Source: Anaerococcus provencensis (GTDB lineage: Bacteria; Bacillota; Clostridia; Tissierellales; Peptoniphilaceae). From it: a stretch of 64,000 bases of DNA. The stretch lies in contig NZ_HG003685.1 in NCBI RefSeq assembly GCF_000312365.2, positions 341,668 through 405,667 of the forward strand. Reading direction: 5' to 3'. Shown here one piece after another: positions 8,633 to 16,680 of the stretch. Below the pieces are notes generated by a model. That model ran no database searches. It saw only the letters and a program-made list of their open reading frames with translations, and had not been told where the DNA came from. The position numbers and the translations under genes are program-made. The first letter of the stretch is position 1. The number at the start of each line of letters is the position of its first letter.

Positions 8633-9987
8633 AAGAGCTAAATTATGATGTTGTTGTCATTGGGGGTGGACCAGCAGGTGTATGTGCAGCAACAGCATCA
8701 GCACGAAATGGTGCAAAAACACTTTTAGTTGAGAGGTTTGGGTACCTCGGAGGAATGCTAACGAATGCTGGTACAGGACCTATGATGACATTCCACGCAG
8801 GTGATACACAAGTAGTTACAGGAATAGCGGATGAAATAATAGAAAAGTTAAAGTCTAGAAATCTTTCTCCAGGGCACATGGATGATTTTGTTGGGTACAC
8901 ATCAAGTGCTACGCCGTTTGATGCTGAAGGTATGAAAATAGCTATGGAGGAGATCGTAATAGATTCGGGTGCAGATATTCTGTACCATACTCAATGTATA
9001 GATTTATTTCATGAAAATGGGCATATTGAAAAATTAAAGTTATTTTCTAAGTGTGGTGAATTTTTCGTTAAATCCAAGGTATTTATTGATGCTACTGCAG
9101 ATGCTGATTTAGCAATAAGAACAGGGGTATCGGTTCTTTATGGAAGAAAAGAGGATCAGCTTGCTCAACCTATGACAATGAATGCGAAGGTATATAATGT
9201 TGATCGTGAAAGATTAAAGAAATTTCTACACGAAAATGTAGAAAAAACCTATGCTAAAAGTCACCAAGTTATAGATGGATCCTCAAGAATTGGTATTAAT
9301 GCTGAATTAGATTCATTGAAATTTGCTATTAAGAATAAAAAACTAAGTTTTAATAGAGAAGTTGTATTAGCCTTTGAGACAAATAACCCAGGCGAGTTCA
9401 TTGTAAATATGTCTAGGGTATCAAAATTAAAAGCGACGGATCCGTTTGACTTAACAGAAGCCGAAATTATAGGTAGAAAACAGGTTCAAGAAGTATTGAG
9501 TTATTTAAGGGAAAATATCCCTGGATTTGAAAAATGTATTTTAGCCTACACTGGCCCTAATATAGGAATAAGAGAATCCAATAAAATTTTTGGGTTATAT
9601 ACTTTAACTGATGAAGATTTGGTCAATAATGTCATGTTTGATGATGCGATAGCTATGGGTGGGTACCCAATAGATATCCACTCACCAGAAGGTAAGGAAG
9701 AAACCTTGCATAAATTCTTAAAACCAGGAAGCTGGTATTCAATCCCATATAGGATACTTATTACTAATGAAAGTGATAATTTAATTGTTGTGGGTAGATG
9801 CGTAAGTGCAACTCATAAAGCTTTAGCAGCTATTAGAGTTACAGCCATTGTAAGTGCAATAGCGCAAGGTGGAGGTACAGCCGCAGCTATAGCGGCACTA
9901 AACGATATTGATGTTAAAAAAGTAAATATAGAAGAATTACAATTGAGGCTAAAAAAAGGCAATCAGTTTTTGAAAAATTACGAGTAA
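8629..9987 (+). CDS. FAD-dependent oxidoreductase
   Basis: 452 residues with an N-terminal Rossmann FAD site [14 protein letters not shown] (Gly12-Gly17), acidic end of beta-2 in [17 protein letters not shown], and a C-terminal FAD-closing region [20 protein letters not shown]. This matches the family of FAD oxidoreductases (PF12831 type) often annotated only by cofactor. It is the last gene of the operon and overlaps the HExxH gene by 4 bases. It probably oxidises or reduces a pathway intermediate in the cytoplasm; the substrate cannot be read from the sequence. Confidence 0.82.
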   Translation: MKELNYDVVVIGGGPAGVCAATASARNGAKTLLVERFGYLGGMLTNAGTGPMMTFHAGDTQVVTGIADEIIEKLKSRNLSPGHMDDFVGYTSSATPFDAEGMKIAMEEIVIDSGADILYHTQCIDLFHENGHIEKLKLFSKCGEFFVKSKVFIDATADADLAIRTGVSVLYGRKEDQLAQPMTMNAKVYNVDRERLKKFLHENVEKTYAKSHQVIDGSSRIGINAELDSLKFAIKNKKLSFNREVVLAFETNNPGEFIVNMSRVSKLKATDPFDLTEAEIIGRKQVQEVLSYLRENIPGFEKCILAYTGPNIGIRESNKIFGLYTLTDEDLVNNVMFDDAIAMGGYPIDIHSPEGKEETLHKFLKPGSWYSIPYRILITNESDNLIVVGRCVSATHKALAAIRVTAIVSAIAQGGGTAAAIAALNDIDVKKVNIEELQLRLKKGNQFLKNYE

Positions 9988-10673
9988 TTTAAATAACGGT
10001 CTCCTAATTATCAAATTTTTACGTTAAATATCACAAATAATAATGTTGAATCAAAAAAATTAGAAACTATATATTTTAAATAAAAATGGGGTTTGATAAT
10101 ACATTTATAGGTGTTTTATTAAACCTCATAAGTATTTATTATTCTATATAAAATTAGTTTTTTGGCATACTCTATAAAACTTTAAAATTTTCCTTTTACA
10201 GATTTTTTTCTATTATATATTAAATTTCAATGTATTAATTTATGTTTTTATAAGATTTCTTATATTTATGAATTTTATTTACCATACTATTTAACTTATT
10301 TTATAGACGTAAATAATATTTATCTGACCTATATAAATATAAAATGCATTTTGATAAAGATAACAATATTTATTTCATAAAATCATTATTACTTCTAGTG
10401 ATTCAATATTATTTCACAGATACAATATCTAATTGGAAAAATCAACAAATATAAAATGTTTATAAACAATATGTATATATGTTATTAATATTAAAAACAT
10501 ATGATTGAATAAAATAATTGAATCAACTTCTAGTGTTTTAAACCATTAAAAACTATGCATGAAAAAATATAAACTTTATATTGGCATTCTGATTAATGAT
10601 TAATGTTAAATATCTTGTATTGCCATCTCTATTAGAATTAAAAATGTATTAAACCCAGGAACAAAAGAAAACT
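9988..10673. other. AT-rich non-coding gap
   Basis: No supportable gene or clear hairpin terminator. The only pattern noted is a repeated decamer ACTTCTAGTG at 10391-10400 and 10526-10535, the first followed by GATTCAAT and the second preceded by its complement ATTGAATC. Significance unknown. It separates the hydantoinase operon from the PRD/PTS operon. Confidence 0.4.
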
Positions 10674-10694
10674 TTTTCATATATGATATGAAAA
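10674..10694 (+). promoter_or_regulatory. Palindrome upstream of PRD regulator
   Basis: TTTTCATAT (10674-10682) and ATATGAAAA (10686-10694) are a perfect 9-bp inverted repeat around ATG, 56 bases before the PRD regulator start. A candidate operator; no regulator can be assigned. Confidence 0.4.
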
Positions 10695-10749
10695 TACTTT
10701 ATTTTACTAAATTATTCGTATTTGCTACTATAAGGATAGGTGAAAGAGA

Positions 10750-12678
10750 ATGAATGATAGACAAAAGAAGATAATTGAATATTTGAAGAACAACACAGAA
10801 AACATTTCCACAAAAGATATATCAGAAAAGTTTGATGTTTCAAGAAGGACGGTTTTCTCTGATTTAAATACTATTGAGCTATTTTTGAAAAGCACTGTAT
10901 ATGAGTTAATTAGGAACGATGGAAAGGGTCTATCTATAATTAAGTCTAATAAATCTCCTACAAATAGTTTTGATACAAATGTCATATTTAATAATGACAG
11001 AAGATTACAGATATTGAAAAATGTAATATTTTGTGAAGAAGCATACAATATAGACTCATTTGCCGATATGCTTTATATTAGCACATCAACATTAATTAAT
11101 GACATTGGAGTTATCAATGAAGTGTATTTAAACGGAGAGCAATGCAAGTTAATAATTAAGAATAACCTATTGATATTATCAGATTATAAAAATATGCAGA
11201 GGATCTATGTTAAATTTAACGAAATAATTTATAATACTATCTCTCAATCTATTATTCAGCAAGAACTTATTTACAATATCTATTACGAAGTGCTAAATGA
11301 AACGTATGGTGCAGAGCTTGTATATAGTATGAAAAAAATTATTTATAACTTTATAAAGGGGAATTATCAAACAATTGCTGGATACTACTTAGATAATATT
11401 GTTAGTAACTTAATTGTTCTAGTATATATAAAACTAAAGGGAAATAATCTAAATCAAATAAGTTATATTTATTCAGAAAATATTTCGTTTAAAGCTTTAT
11501 CTCTAATAGAAAAAATGGAGAAAAAGTATGATGTTAAATTTGATGATAAAGAAAAATTATTTATAGCTGATTTGTTAAAAGGGAATAAATTTGTACAAAC
11601 AATTGATGGAAATTACGACTCAATTATATTAACTTTAATAAGTCAATTATCTGAAATTTTAGATGTTAATCTTAACAACGACACAATATTACTTGAACAA
11701 CTTCGAAATCATTTTCCGCCACTAATGTATCGAATGTCAAATGACATTCAAATCAACAACCCATTTATAGTAGATATAAAAAAAGAGTATCTGACTCTGT
11801 TTAATGCTGTTTGGATGGTTGTTATGTACAACCAAGAAAAATTTGAATATTCAATAAACGACAACGAGATTGGTCTAATAACTATATATGTACAATCAGC
11901 GCTTGACAGAAATAAAGTTGCTAGAAGGATAGCGTTGATAAACTCTAACAAAATGATGAGTTCAGATTTTATATTGAACAGGATAAGTAATGTTCTCACT
12001 ACTGACGAAATAGAAGTTTTTGAAAACGTAGGTTATTCAATCATCAATCAAGGACATTTTGATTTTATAATAAATACTGGTGACAAACAATTTGAAAATA
12101 TACCAACTGTAAATATTTCGCCTGTTGTTTCAGATACGGATTTAAAAAATATAGCAAACCTTTTTACTAATACAATTTTTAAAAATAAAAGCTATATGGA
12201 TATTACAACTGATGATGTTTTGAAGAGTGTAGTAACAAAATATTTTAAAAAAGAAACTACCTTTTTAGAAAAAAATTTTAAAAATAAAGAACAACTATTA
12301 GAATTCTCTAATGAGATGCTAATAGAAAATAATATTGTGACTAAAGATTATTTAGAATCTGTTTTGGTAAGAGAAACTAAAGGTAGTACTGAGATTAATA
12401 ATTTTATATCAATTCCACATGGTAATCCCAACTATGTTAAAGATAATTGTGTATTGACTATTGTAAATAAAACTCCTTTTATTTGGACTGAAAACAAAGT
12501 TCAAATTGTATTTTTAGTCAACGTTTCTAGAAATGATATGAATGATTTAAAAAATTTATTTAATATTATACTAAGGATTTCTAATACAAGGGGACTTGTT
12601 CAACACTTACTGAAGGTGAAAACTTATGATGATTTTATTAATCTGATTTTACAATTGAAAGGAAAAAATAATGATTGA
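10750..12678 (+). CDS. PRD-containing transcriptional activator (MtlR/LicR/ManR type)
   Basis: 642 residues. Domains in order: helix-turn-helix (about 4-55, ISTKDISEKFDVSRRTVFSD), a second HTH (about 100-125), two PRD modules (about 170-390), an EIIB-like segment near 395-470 and an EIIA-like domain at 500-640 with candidate phospho-His in SIPHGNP. The EIIB-like segment has no Cys in the expected loop (INSNKMMSSDF), so that control point seems lost. Known: such proteins activate adjacent PTS operons and are tuned by PTS phosphorylation. It leads the EIIA-aldolase-EIIB-EIIC operon and overlaps EIIA by 8 bases. Confidence 0.88.
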   Translation: MNDRQKKIIEYLKNNTENISTKDISEKFDVSRRTVFSDLNTIELFLKSTVYELIRNDGKGLSIIKSNKSPTNSFDTNVIFNNDRRLQILKNVIFCEEAYNIDSFADMLYISTSTLINDIGVINEVYLNGEQCKLIIKNNLLILSDYKNMQRIYVKFNEIIYNTISQSIIQQELIYNIYYEVLNETYGAELVYSMKKIIYNFIKGNYQTIAGYYLDNIVSNLIVLVYIKLKGNNLNQISYIYSENISFKALSLIEKMEKKYDVKFDDKEKLFIADLLKGNKFVQTIDGNYDSIILTLISQLSEILDVNLNNDTILLEQLRNHFPPLMYRMSNDIQINNPFIVDIKKEYLTLFNAVWMVVMYNQEKFEYSINDNEIGLITIYVQSALDRNKVARRIALINSNKMMSSDFILNRISNVLTTDEIEVFENVGYSIINQGHFDFIINTGDKQFENIPTVNISPVVSDTDLKNIANLFTNTIFKNKSYMDITTDDVLKSVVTKYFKKETTFLEKNFKNKEQLLEFSNEMLIENNIVTKDYLESVLVRETKGSTEINNFISIPHGNPNYVKDNCVLTIVNKTPFIWTENKVQIVFLVNVSRNDMNDLKNLFNIILRISNTRGLVQHLLKVKTYDDFINLILQLKGKNND

Positions 12679-13105
12679 GGAAGACTTAATATTTATTGAT
12701 TCAACGTTTGATACAAAAGATGATATTTTTAATTTTGTAGCAGATAAAGTCTTGGAAAAAAATTATATTAATTCAAAAGAGTTTTTTTTAAAAAGTTTAT
12801 ATGATAGAGAAGAAGTCATGCCAACATCTTTTGACTTTAATATAGCTATACCTCATGCTAAAAGTAATGCTATAAATAATGATTTCATAGCATTTTTAAA
12901 ACTCAAACGTCCAATAATACGGAATGAAAACGATAATGATTCTACGGATAAAATATTTTTAATAGCGGTAACATCTGAGGGGAGTGATAGACATCTAAGA
13001 TATATAGCTAATTTAAGTAAGAAAATTATAAATGATGATTTTAGGAGAAAACTTGAAAATTTAGATAGTGTACAAGCTGCGTATGATTTATTCAATCAAA
13101 TATAA
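12671..13105 (+). CDS. PTS EIIA component, fructose/mannitol family
   Basis: 144 residues, a stand-alone EIIA that passes phosphate from HPr to EIIB. The phospho-acceptor His is in FDFNIAIPHAKSN, the standard EIIA-Fru context. It overlaps the regulator gene and is followed 17 bases later by the aldolase. The partner EIIB and EIIC genes lie two and three genes downstream, so the cluster is a complete sugar-specific PTS. Confidence 0.88.
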   Translation: MIEEDLIFIDSTFDTKDDIFNFVADKVLEKNYINSKEFFLKSLYDREEVMPTSFDFNIAIPHAKSNAINNDFIAFLKLKRPIIRNENDNDSTDKIFLIAVTSEGSDRHLRYIANLSKKIINDDFRRKLENLDSVQAAYDLFNQI

Positions 13106-13122
13106 CCTATAAGGGAGGTTTT

Positions 13123-13767
13123 ATGGAATTTGGTAAAGTAACACTAATTTTAAGAGGCTATAACTATAAACAAATTAAAAACATTTGTGAAGTTTTATTA
13201 AGTGGTAAGTATATAAAAAATCTGGAAATCACATTAAATTCAGACGATCCTTATACGGTAATTGACAAAATCAGCAAAAAATATTCAGATGAATTGAATA
13301 TTGGGGCTGGTACCGTAATAACATTTGATCAGTTGAGAAAGGCGCACAAATCAGGAGCAAAATTTGCCCTATCTCCAATAAAAATGTCTACAGATATGCT
13401 AAATTATTGTAAAGATAATAACATTATATCCATACCAGGGGCATACAGCCCAAGCGAAATAAAAGAGATGCATGATTTGGGAGCGAATATCATAAAGGTA
13501 TTTCCTTCAAATGAATTATCTTTAAGTTATGCTAAGAAAGTAAAAGAGCCATTGGGGGACGAAATAAATCTTATGGCAGTTGGTGGAATAAATAAAGATA
13601 ACGTTGGAGAAGCTTTTAGAGGTGGATATGATTACGTTGGAAGCGCAGGGGGTATTTTTGCTAAAAAGAATATATTGGATCAAAATATTGAAAAATTAGC
13701 GGAAGATTTACAAGGATTTGAAGAGAAACTAGAAGCTTATTATCAAAAATTGAGGGAAATAAAATGA
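13123..13767 (+). CDS. KDPG/KHG aldolase-like class I aldolase
   Basis: 214 residues. Known: Eda-family enzymes split 2-keto-3-deoxy-6-phosphosugar acids into pyruvate and a phosphorylated aldehyde. The Schiff-base Lys is in IIKVFPSNE and the catalytic Glu in LEITLNS, with GAGTV and AVGGI phosphate-loop motifs. The Arg that follows this Glu by four in E. coli Eda (LEVTLRT) is Asn here, which may change substrate choice. Located between EIIA and EIIB, it should act on the PTS product, but no dehydratase or dehydrogenase is in the operon. AAGGGAGG ribosome site; overlaps EIIB by 4 bases. Confidence 0.82.
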   Translation: MEFGKVTLILRGYNYKQIKNICEVLLSGKYIKNLEITLNSDDPYTVIDKISKKYSDELNIGAGTVITFDQLRKAHKSGAKFALSPIKMSTDMLNYCKDNNIISIPGAYSPSEIKEMHDLGANIIKVFPSNELSLSYAKKVKEPLGDEINLMAVGGINKDNVGEAFRGGYDYVGSAGGIFAKKNILDQNIEKLAEDLQGFEEKLEAYYQKLREIK

Positions 13768-14075
13768 AAGTATTAGGAATTACAGCTTGTCCAACAGGTA
13801 TTGCACATACCTACATGGCTCAAGAATCTCTAGAAAATGAGTTAAAAAAAAGAGGCTTTGATTACAAGGTCGAAACACAAGGTGGACTTGGTATTGAAAA
13901 TGAACTTACAAAAGAGGATATACATGATGCTGATGTTATTATACTTGCGGTAAGTATCGTTATCGAAGGGGAGGAAAGATTTGAAGGCAAAAAGGTATTA
14001 AGGGCAGATGTTGATAGAGCAATTAAAGATGTGAAAAATCTTGTTGATGAAGCAGTAGAAATCGCAGAGGTATAG
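13764..14075 (+). CDS. PTS EIIB component, fructose family
   Basis: 103 residues, a separate EIIB domain. The phospho-Cys is Cys9 in GITACPTGIAHTYMA, the fructose-family signature. It phosphorylates the incoming sugar at the EIIC channel. It overlaps the aldolase by 4 bases and ends 3 bases before EIIC. Confidence 0.93.
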   Translation: MKVLGITACPTGIAHTYMAQESLENELKKRGFDYKVETQGGLGIENELTKEDIHDADVIILAVSIVIEGEERFEGKKVLRADVDRAIKDVKNLVDEAVEIAEV

Positions 14076-14078
14076 ATT

Positions 14079-15128
14079 ATGAAAAAAATACTAAAAGATA
14101 TTCAGAAACATTTACTTAGTGGTGTTTCTTTTATGATGCCAATAGTAGTTGCTGGTGGTGTTATACTTGCCATATCATTACTAGGAGCTGAACAAACCTC
14201 AACAGGAATGGTTCCTCAAGGGGAGTTAATGACGTTTATAAATCAGCTAGGTAAAGCTGGTATGACGATGATGATTCCAGTATTTGCGGCGTATATAGCA
14301 TATTCTGTAGCTGGAAAACCAGCACTTACTCCAGGGTTCATATTAGGTTTTATAGCAAATAGCACTATAACATTCAATGGAACAGAGATCAAGAGTGGTT
14401 TCATTGGCGCTTTAATTATGGGGCTTGCTGCAGGATATTTTGTACAGTGGATGAAATCTTGGAGGGTTGCAAAACACAAACTTTTCCGATCAGTTACGCC
14501 AATATTAATAATACCTATAATATCAGTATTATCTCTAGGTTTGATTTATTACTTTATAATAGGATATCCTATTTCATTTGTTGTAAATTCTTTTACAAAA
14601 TTTATGACAAATCTTCAAGGTGGAAGTAAGGCTATTTTTGCTGTAGCAATGGGAGTATTTTCTGAAATCGACTTTGGAGGGCCAATAACAAAAGCGGTTT
14701 CTATGTTTACACTTACACTATTAAACGAAGGTATACTTGAGCCAAATGGTATATTCCGTGTGCTTGTAGCGGTCCCACCAATTGGAATATTTTTAGCTAC
14801 TATTATAGCAAAGGAAAAATTCAGTGAATCAGAAAGAGATGGAGCTAAAGCTGTTGGAATCATGGGTATGCTTGGCATCACAGAAGGAGCAATACCATAT
14901 GCTATAAAAGATCCAAAAGCGGTATTCCCTTCAACTATAGGTGGGTGTATTGTTGGTGCACTAATAGCTGCATTTACAGGTGTTACTTGTCCAGTTCCTC
15001 ACGGTGGGTTTATAGTATTACCTGTTGTTGGTAATAAGTTAGCATTTGTAATAGCAATAATAGTAGGGTCACTAACAACAGCATTACTTTTAAAAATACT
15101 TAAGAAAGACTATGTAGAAGAGGTTTAA
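14079..15128 (+). CDS. PTS EIIC component, fructose family
   Basis: 349-residue permease with about 9-10 membrane segments. It begins with the amphipathic KDIQKHLLSGVSFMMPIV typical of EIIC-Fru and ends with the conserved CPVPHGGFIVLP motif. Separate B and C genes (not a FruA fusion) are typical of accessory fructose-like systems. The real substrate is unknown. The second transaldolase follows after 94 bases with no clear terminator, so it may be in the same transcript. Confidence 0.92.
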   Translation: MKKILKDIQKHLLSGVSFMMPIVVAGGVILAISLLGAEQTSTGMVPQGELMTFINQLGKAGMTMMIPVFAAYIAYSVAGKPALTPGFILGFIANSTITFNGTEIKSGFIGALIMGLAAGYFVQWMKSWRVAKHKLFRSVTPILIIPIISVLSLGLIYYFIIGYPISFVVNSFTKFMTNLQGGSKAIFAVAMGVFSEIDFGGPITKAVSMFTLTLLNEGILEPNGIFRVLVAVPPIGIFLATIIAKEKFSESERDGAKAVGIMGMLGITEGAIPYAIKDPKAVFPSTIGGCIVGALIAAFTGVTCPVPHGGFIVLPVVGNKLAFVIAIIVGSLTTALLLKILKKDYVEEV

Positions 15129-15222
15129 AAATTATAAATATTAGCATTTTATAATAAAATATTTTACTTATATATGATTTTATTGTTAAATAGTACAGAT
15201 AACCATAATTGTAGGAGGCAAA

Positions 15223-15876
15223 ATGAAGTTTTTTTTGGATACTGCAAATGTAGATGAAATCAAAAGAGTTAACGATCTGGGGCTTTGTGATGGGGTTACT
15301 ACTAATCCTTCTTTGATTAACAAAGAGGGTAGAGATTTTAAGGAAGTTGTTAGCGAGATTTCTCAAATTGTCGATGGACCTGTTTCTGCTGAGGTTACTT
15401 GCTATGACTATGAAGGGATGGTTGACCAAGCTCGTGATTTGGCAAAATGGTCTGAGAATATAGTTGTAAAGATTCCTATGACAGAGGACGGTCTTAAGGC
15501 TATACACACCCTATCAAAGGAAGGTATTAAGACAAATTGTACATTGATATTTTCCCTTTCCCAAGGAATTATGGCTATGAAGGCTGGAGCAACTTATATT
15601 TCTCCATTTATGGGAAGAATCGATGATATGGGAGAAAACGGAGCAGAGCTTGTAGCGTCACTTCGTGATGTAATCGATATATATGGTTACGAATCAGAGA
15701 TAATCGCAGCAAGCATCAGACGCATCAACCATCTAGAAGAAGCTGCCCTAGCAGGTGCACACATAGCAACTATTCCAGGTTCTTTATTTGAGAAATTGTG
15801 GACTCATCCATTGACCACAGCAGGAATTGATGCCTTTGTCAAAGACTGGGAAAAATTTGAAGCTAGAAATAAATAG
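15223..15876 (+). CDS. Transaldolase, small TalC/Fsa type (copy 2)
   Basis: 217 residues, five amino-acid differences from copy 1 at 1145-1798; the DNA is also near-identical from the ribosome site AGGAGGCAAAATG onward. It keeps the Schiff-base Lys83 and the transaldolase-type Glu57. It closes the PTS/aldolase block and lies upstream of the transketolase. Either copy could serve the pentose phosphate pathway. The high identity over about 14 kb distance shows recent duplication or gene conversion. Confidence 0.9.
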   Translation: MKFFLDTANVDEIKRVNDLGLCDGVTTNPSLINKEGRDFKEVVSEISQIVDGPVSAEVTCYDYEGMVDQARDLAKWSENIVVKIPMTEDGLKAIHTLSKEGIKTNCTLIFSLSQGIMAMKAGATYISPFMGRIDDMGENGAELVASLRDVIDIYGYESEIIAASIRRINHLEEAALAGAHIATIPGSLFEKLWTHPLTTAGIDAFVKDWEKFEARNK

Positions 15877-15885
15877 AAACAAAAG

Positions 15886-15912
15886 AGGATGAGACTTGCT
15901 CTCATCCTTATT
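15886..15912. terminator. Bidirectional terminator between transaldolase 2 and yczE-like gene
   Basis: AGGATGAG (15886-15893) pairs with CTCATCCT (15901-15908) with a 7-base loop; A-rich on the left and T-rich on the right, so it can serve both converging genes. The minus-strand gene's stop lies inside the stem. Confidence 0.7.
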
Positions 15913-16555
15913 CTATATTGGCAGCCTTTACACCAAAGGCTTTTAGGATTGATTTGGTTGTAGTTTTTGTGAAAAATTCTACCAAAGGTCCCATGATTAG
16001 TACATTTAGTATGGTTCCGATGCCAAGAGCAGCCTTGCCTATGAATCCAACTATAACACTGATTGTATCTGTGAGTATTCTTGCTTTGCCTAGGCTCATA
16101 TTTGGTTTTCTTTTATTGATGGTAATAAATAGGGAATCATATGCTGATACACCTATATCTGTGCTGGCATAGAGGGAAACATTCATTGCCATTACCATGG
16201 TAGCAAGGATTAGTATGACAATTTTTGATGCGAACGTAGGATTGGTGTACATATTTTCAAAAACATTGGCAGAGTAATCTGCTACAGGTCCTATTAGGAT
16301 CAAATTGATGAGAGTTCCCCAACCAATCATAGACCTATTTAAGAAAAATATAAAAATGAGTATTAGGCCATTTATAATCGGATAGATTATTCTAAATGGT
16401 GTATTGGTCATATTGCATATACCAAGGATAAATGATGTAAATGGGTCAACCCCAAGGGCAAGGATTCGCATAATCCCAATAGTTACGGCAATCATAAATG
16501 TGCCAATAATAGATATTATGATTCTTTTGAGCAAATCTTTTGTTTTAGGTGGCAT
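15908..16555 (-). CDS. YczE/YitT-like integral membrane protein
   Basis: 215 residues with five or six hydrophobic segments. Motifs LGVDPFTSFILGICN, STDIGVSAYDSLF and LGIGTILNVLIMGP are typical of the YczE/YyaS membrane family (COG2364), whose function is largely unknown. GGAGATTGTTATG gives a good start. Transcribed against the flanking genes, converging on transaldolase copy 2 and diverging from transketolase. Confidence 0.8.
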   Translation of the reverse strand: MPPKTKDLLKRIIISIIGTFMIAVTIGIMRILALGVDPFTSFILGICNMTNTPFRIIYPIINGLILIFIFFLNRSMIGWGTLINLILIGPVADYSANVFENMYTNPTFASKIVILILATMVMAMNVSLYASTDIGVSAYDSLFITINKRKPNMSLGKARILTDTISVIVGFIGKAALGIGTILNVLIMGPLVEFFTKTTTKSILKAFGVKAANIE

Positions 16556-16680
16556 AACAATCTCCTTTTTTGTCAGATGTTATTAGTATATCACAAAAGC
16601 TATAGATTTGCTCTTATCAAAAACAAAATATTTATGGTATGATTATATTAGTTACACTTTTAGTTTTTTAAGGAGTTTAC

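Noticed and set aside
10391..10535. Repeated ACTTCTAGTG as a possible CRISPR or iteron array
   Set aside because: Only two copies, irregular spacing, no Cas or replication genes nearby.
10728..11048. 106-residue minus-strand frame opposite the PRD regulator
   Set aside because: No ribosome site; arises from AT-rich coding on the plus strand, which has clear HTH motifs.
15100..15507. 135-residue minus-strand frame over the start of transaldolase copy 2
   Set aside because: Antisense shadow over a well-supported gene and its leader, without ribosome site.
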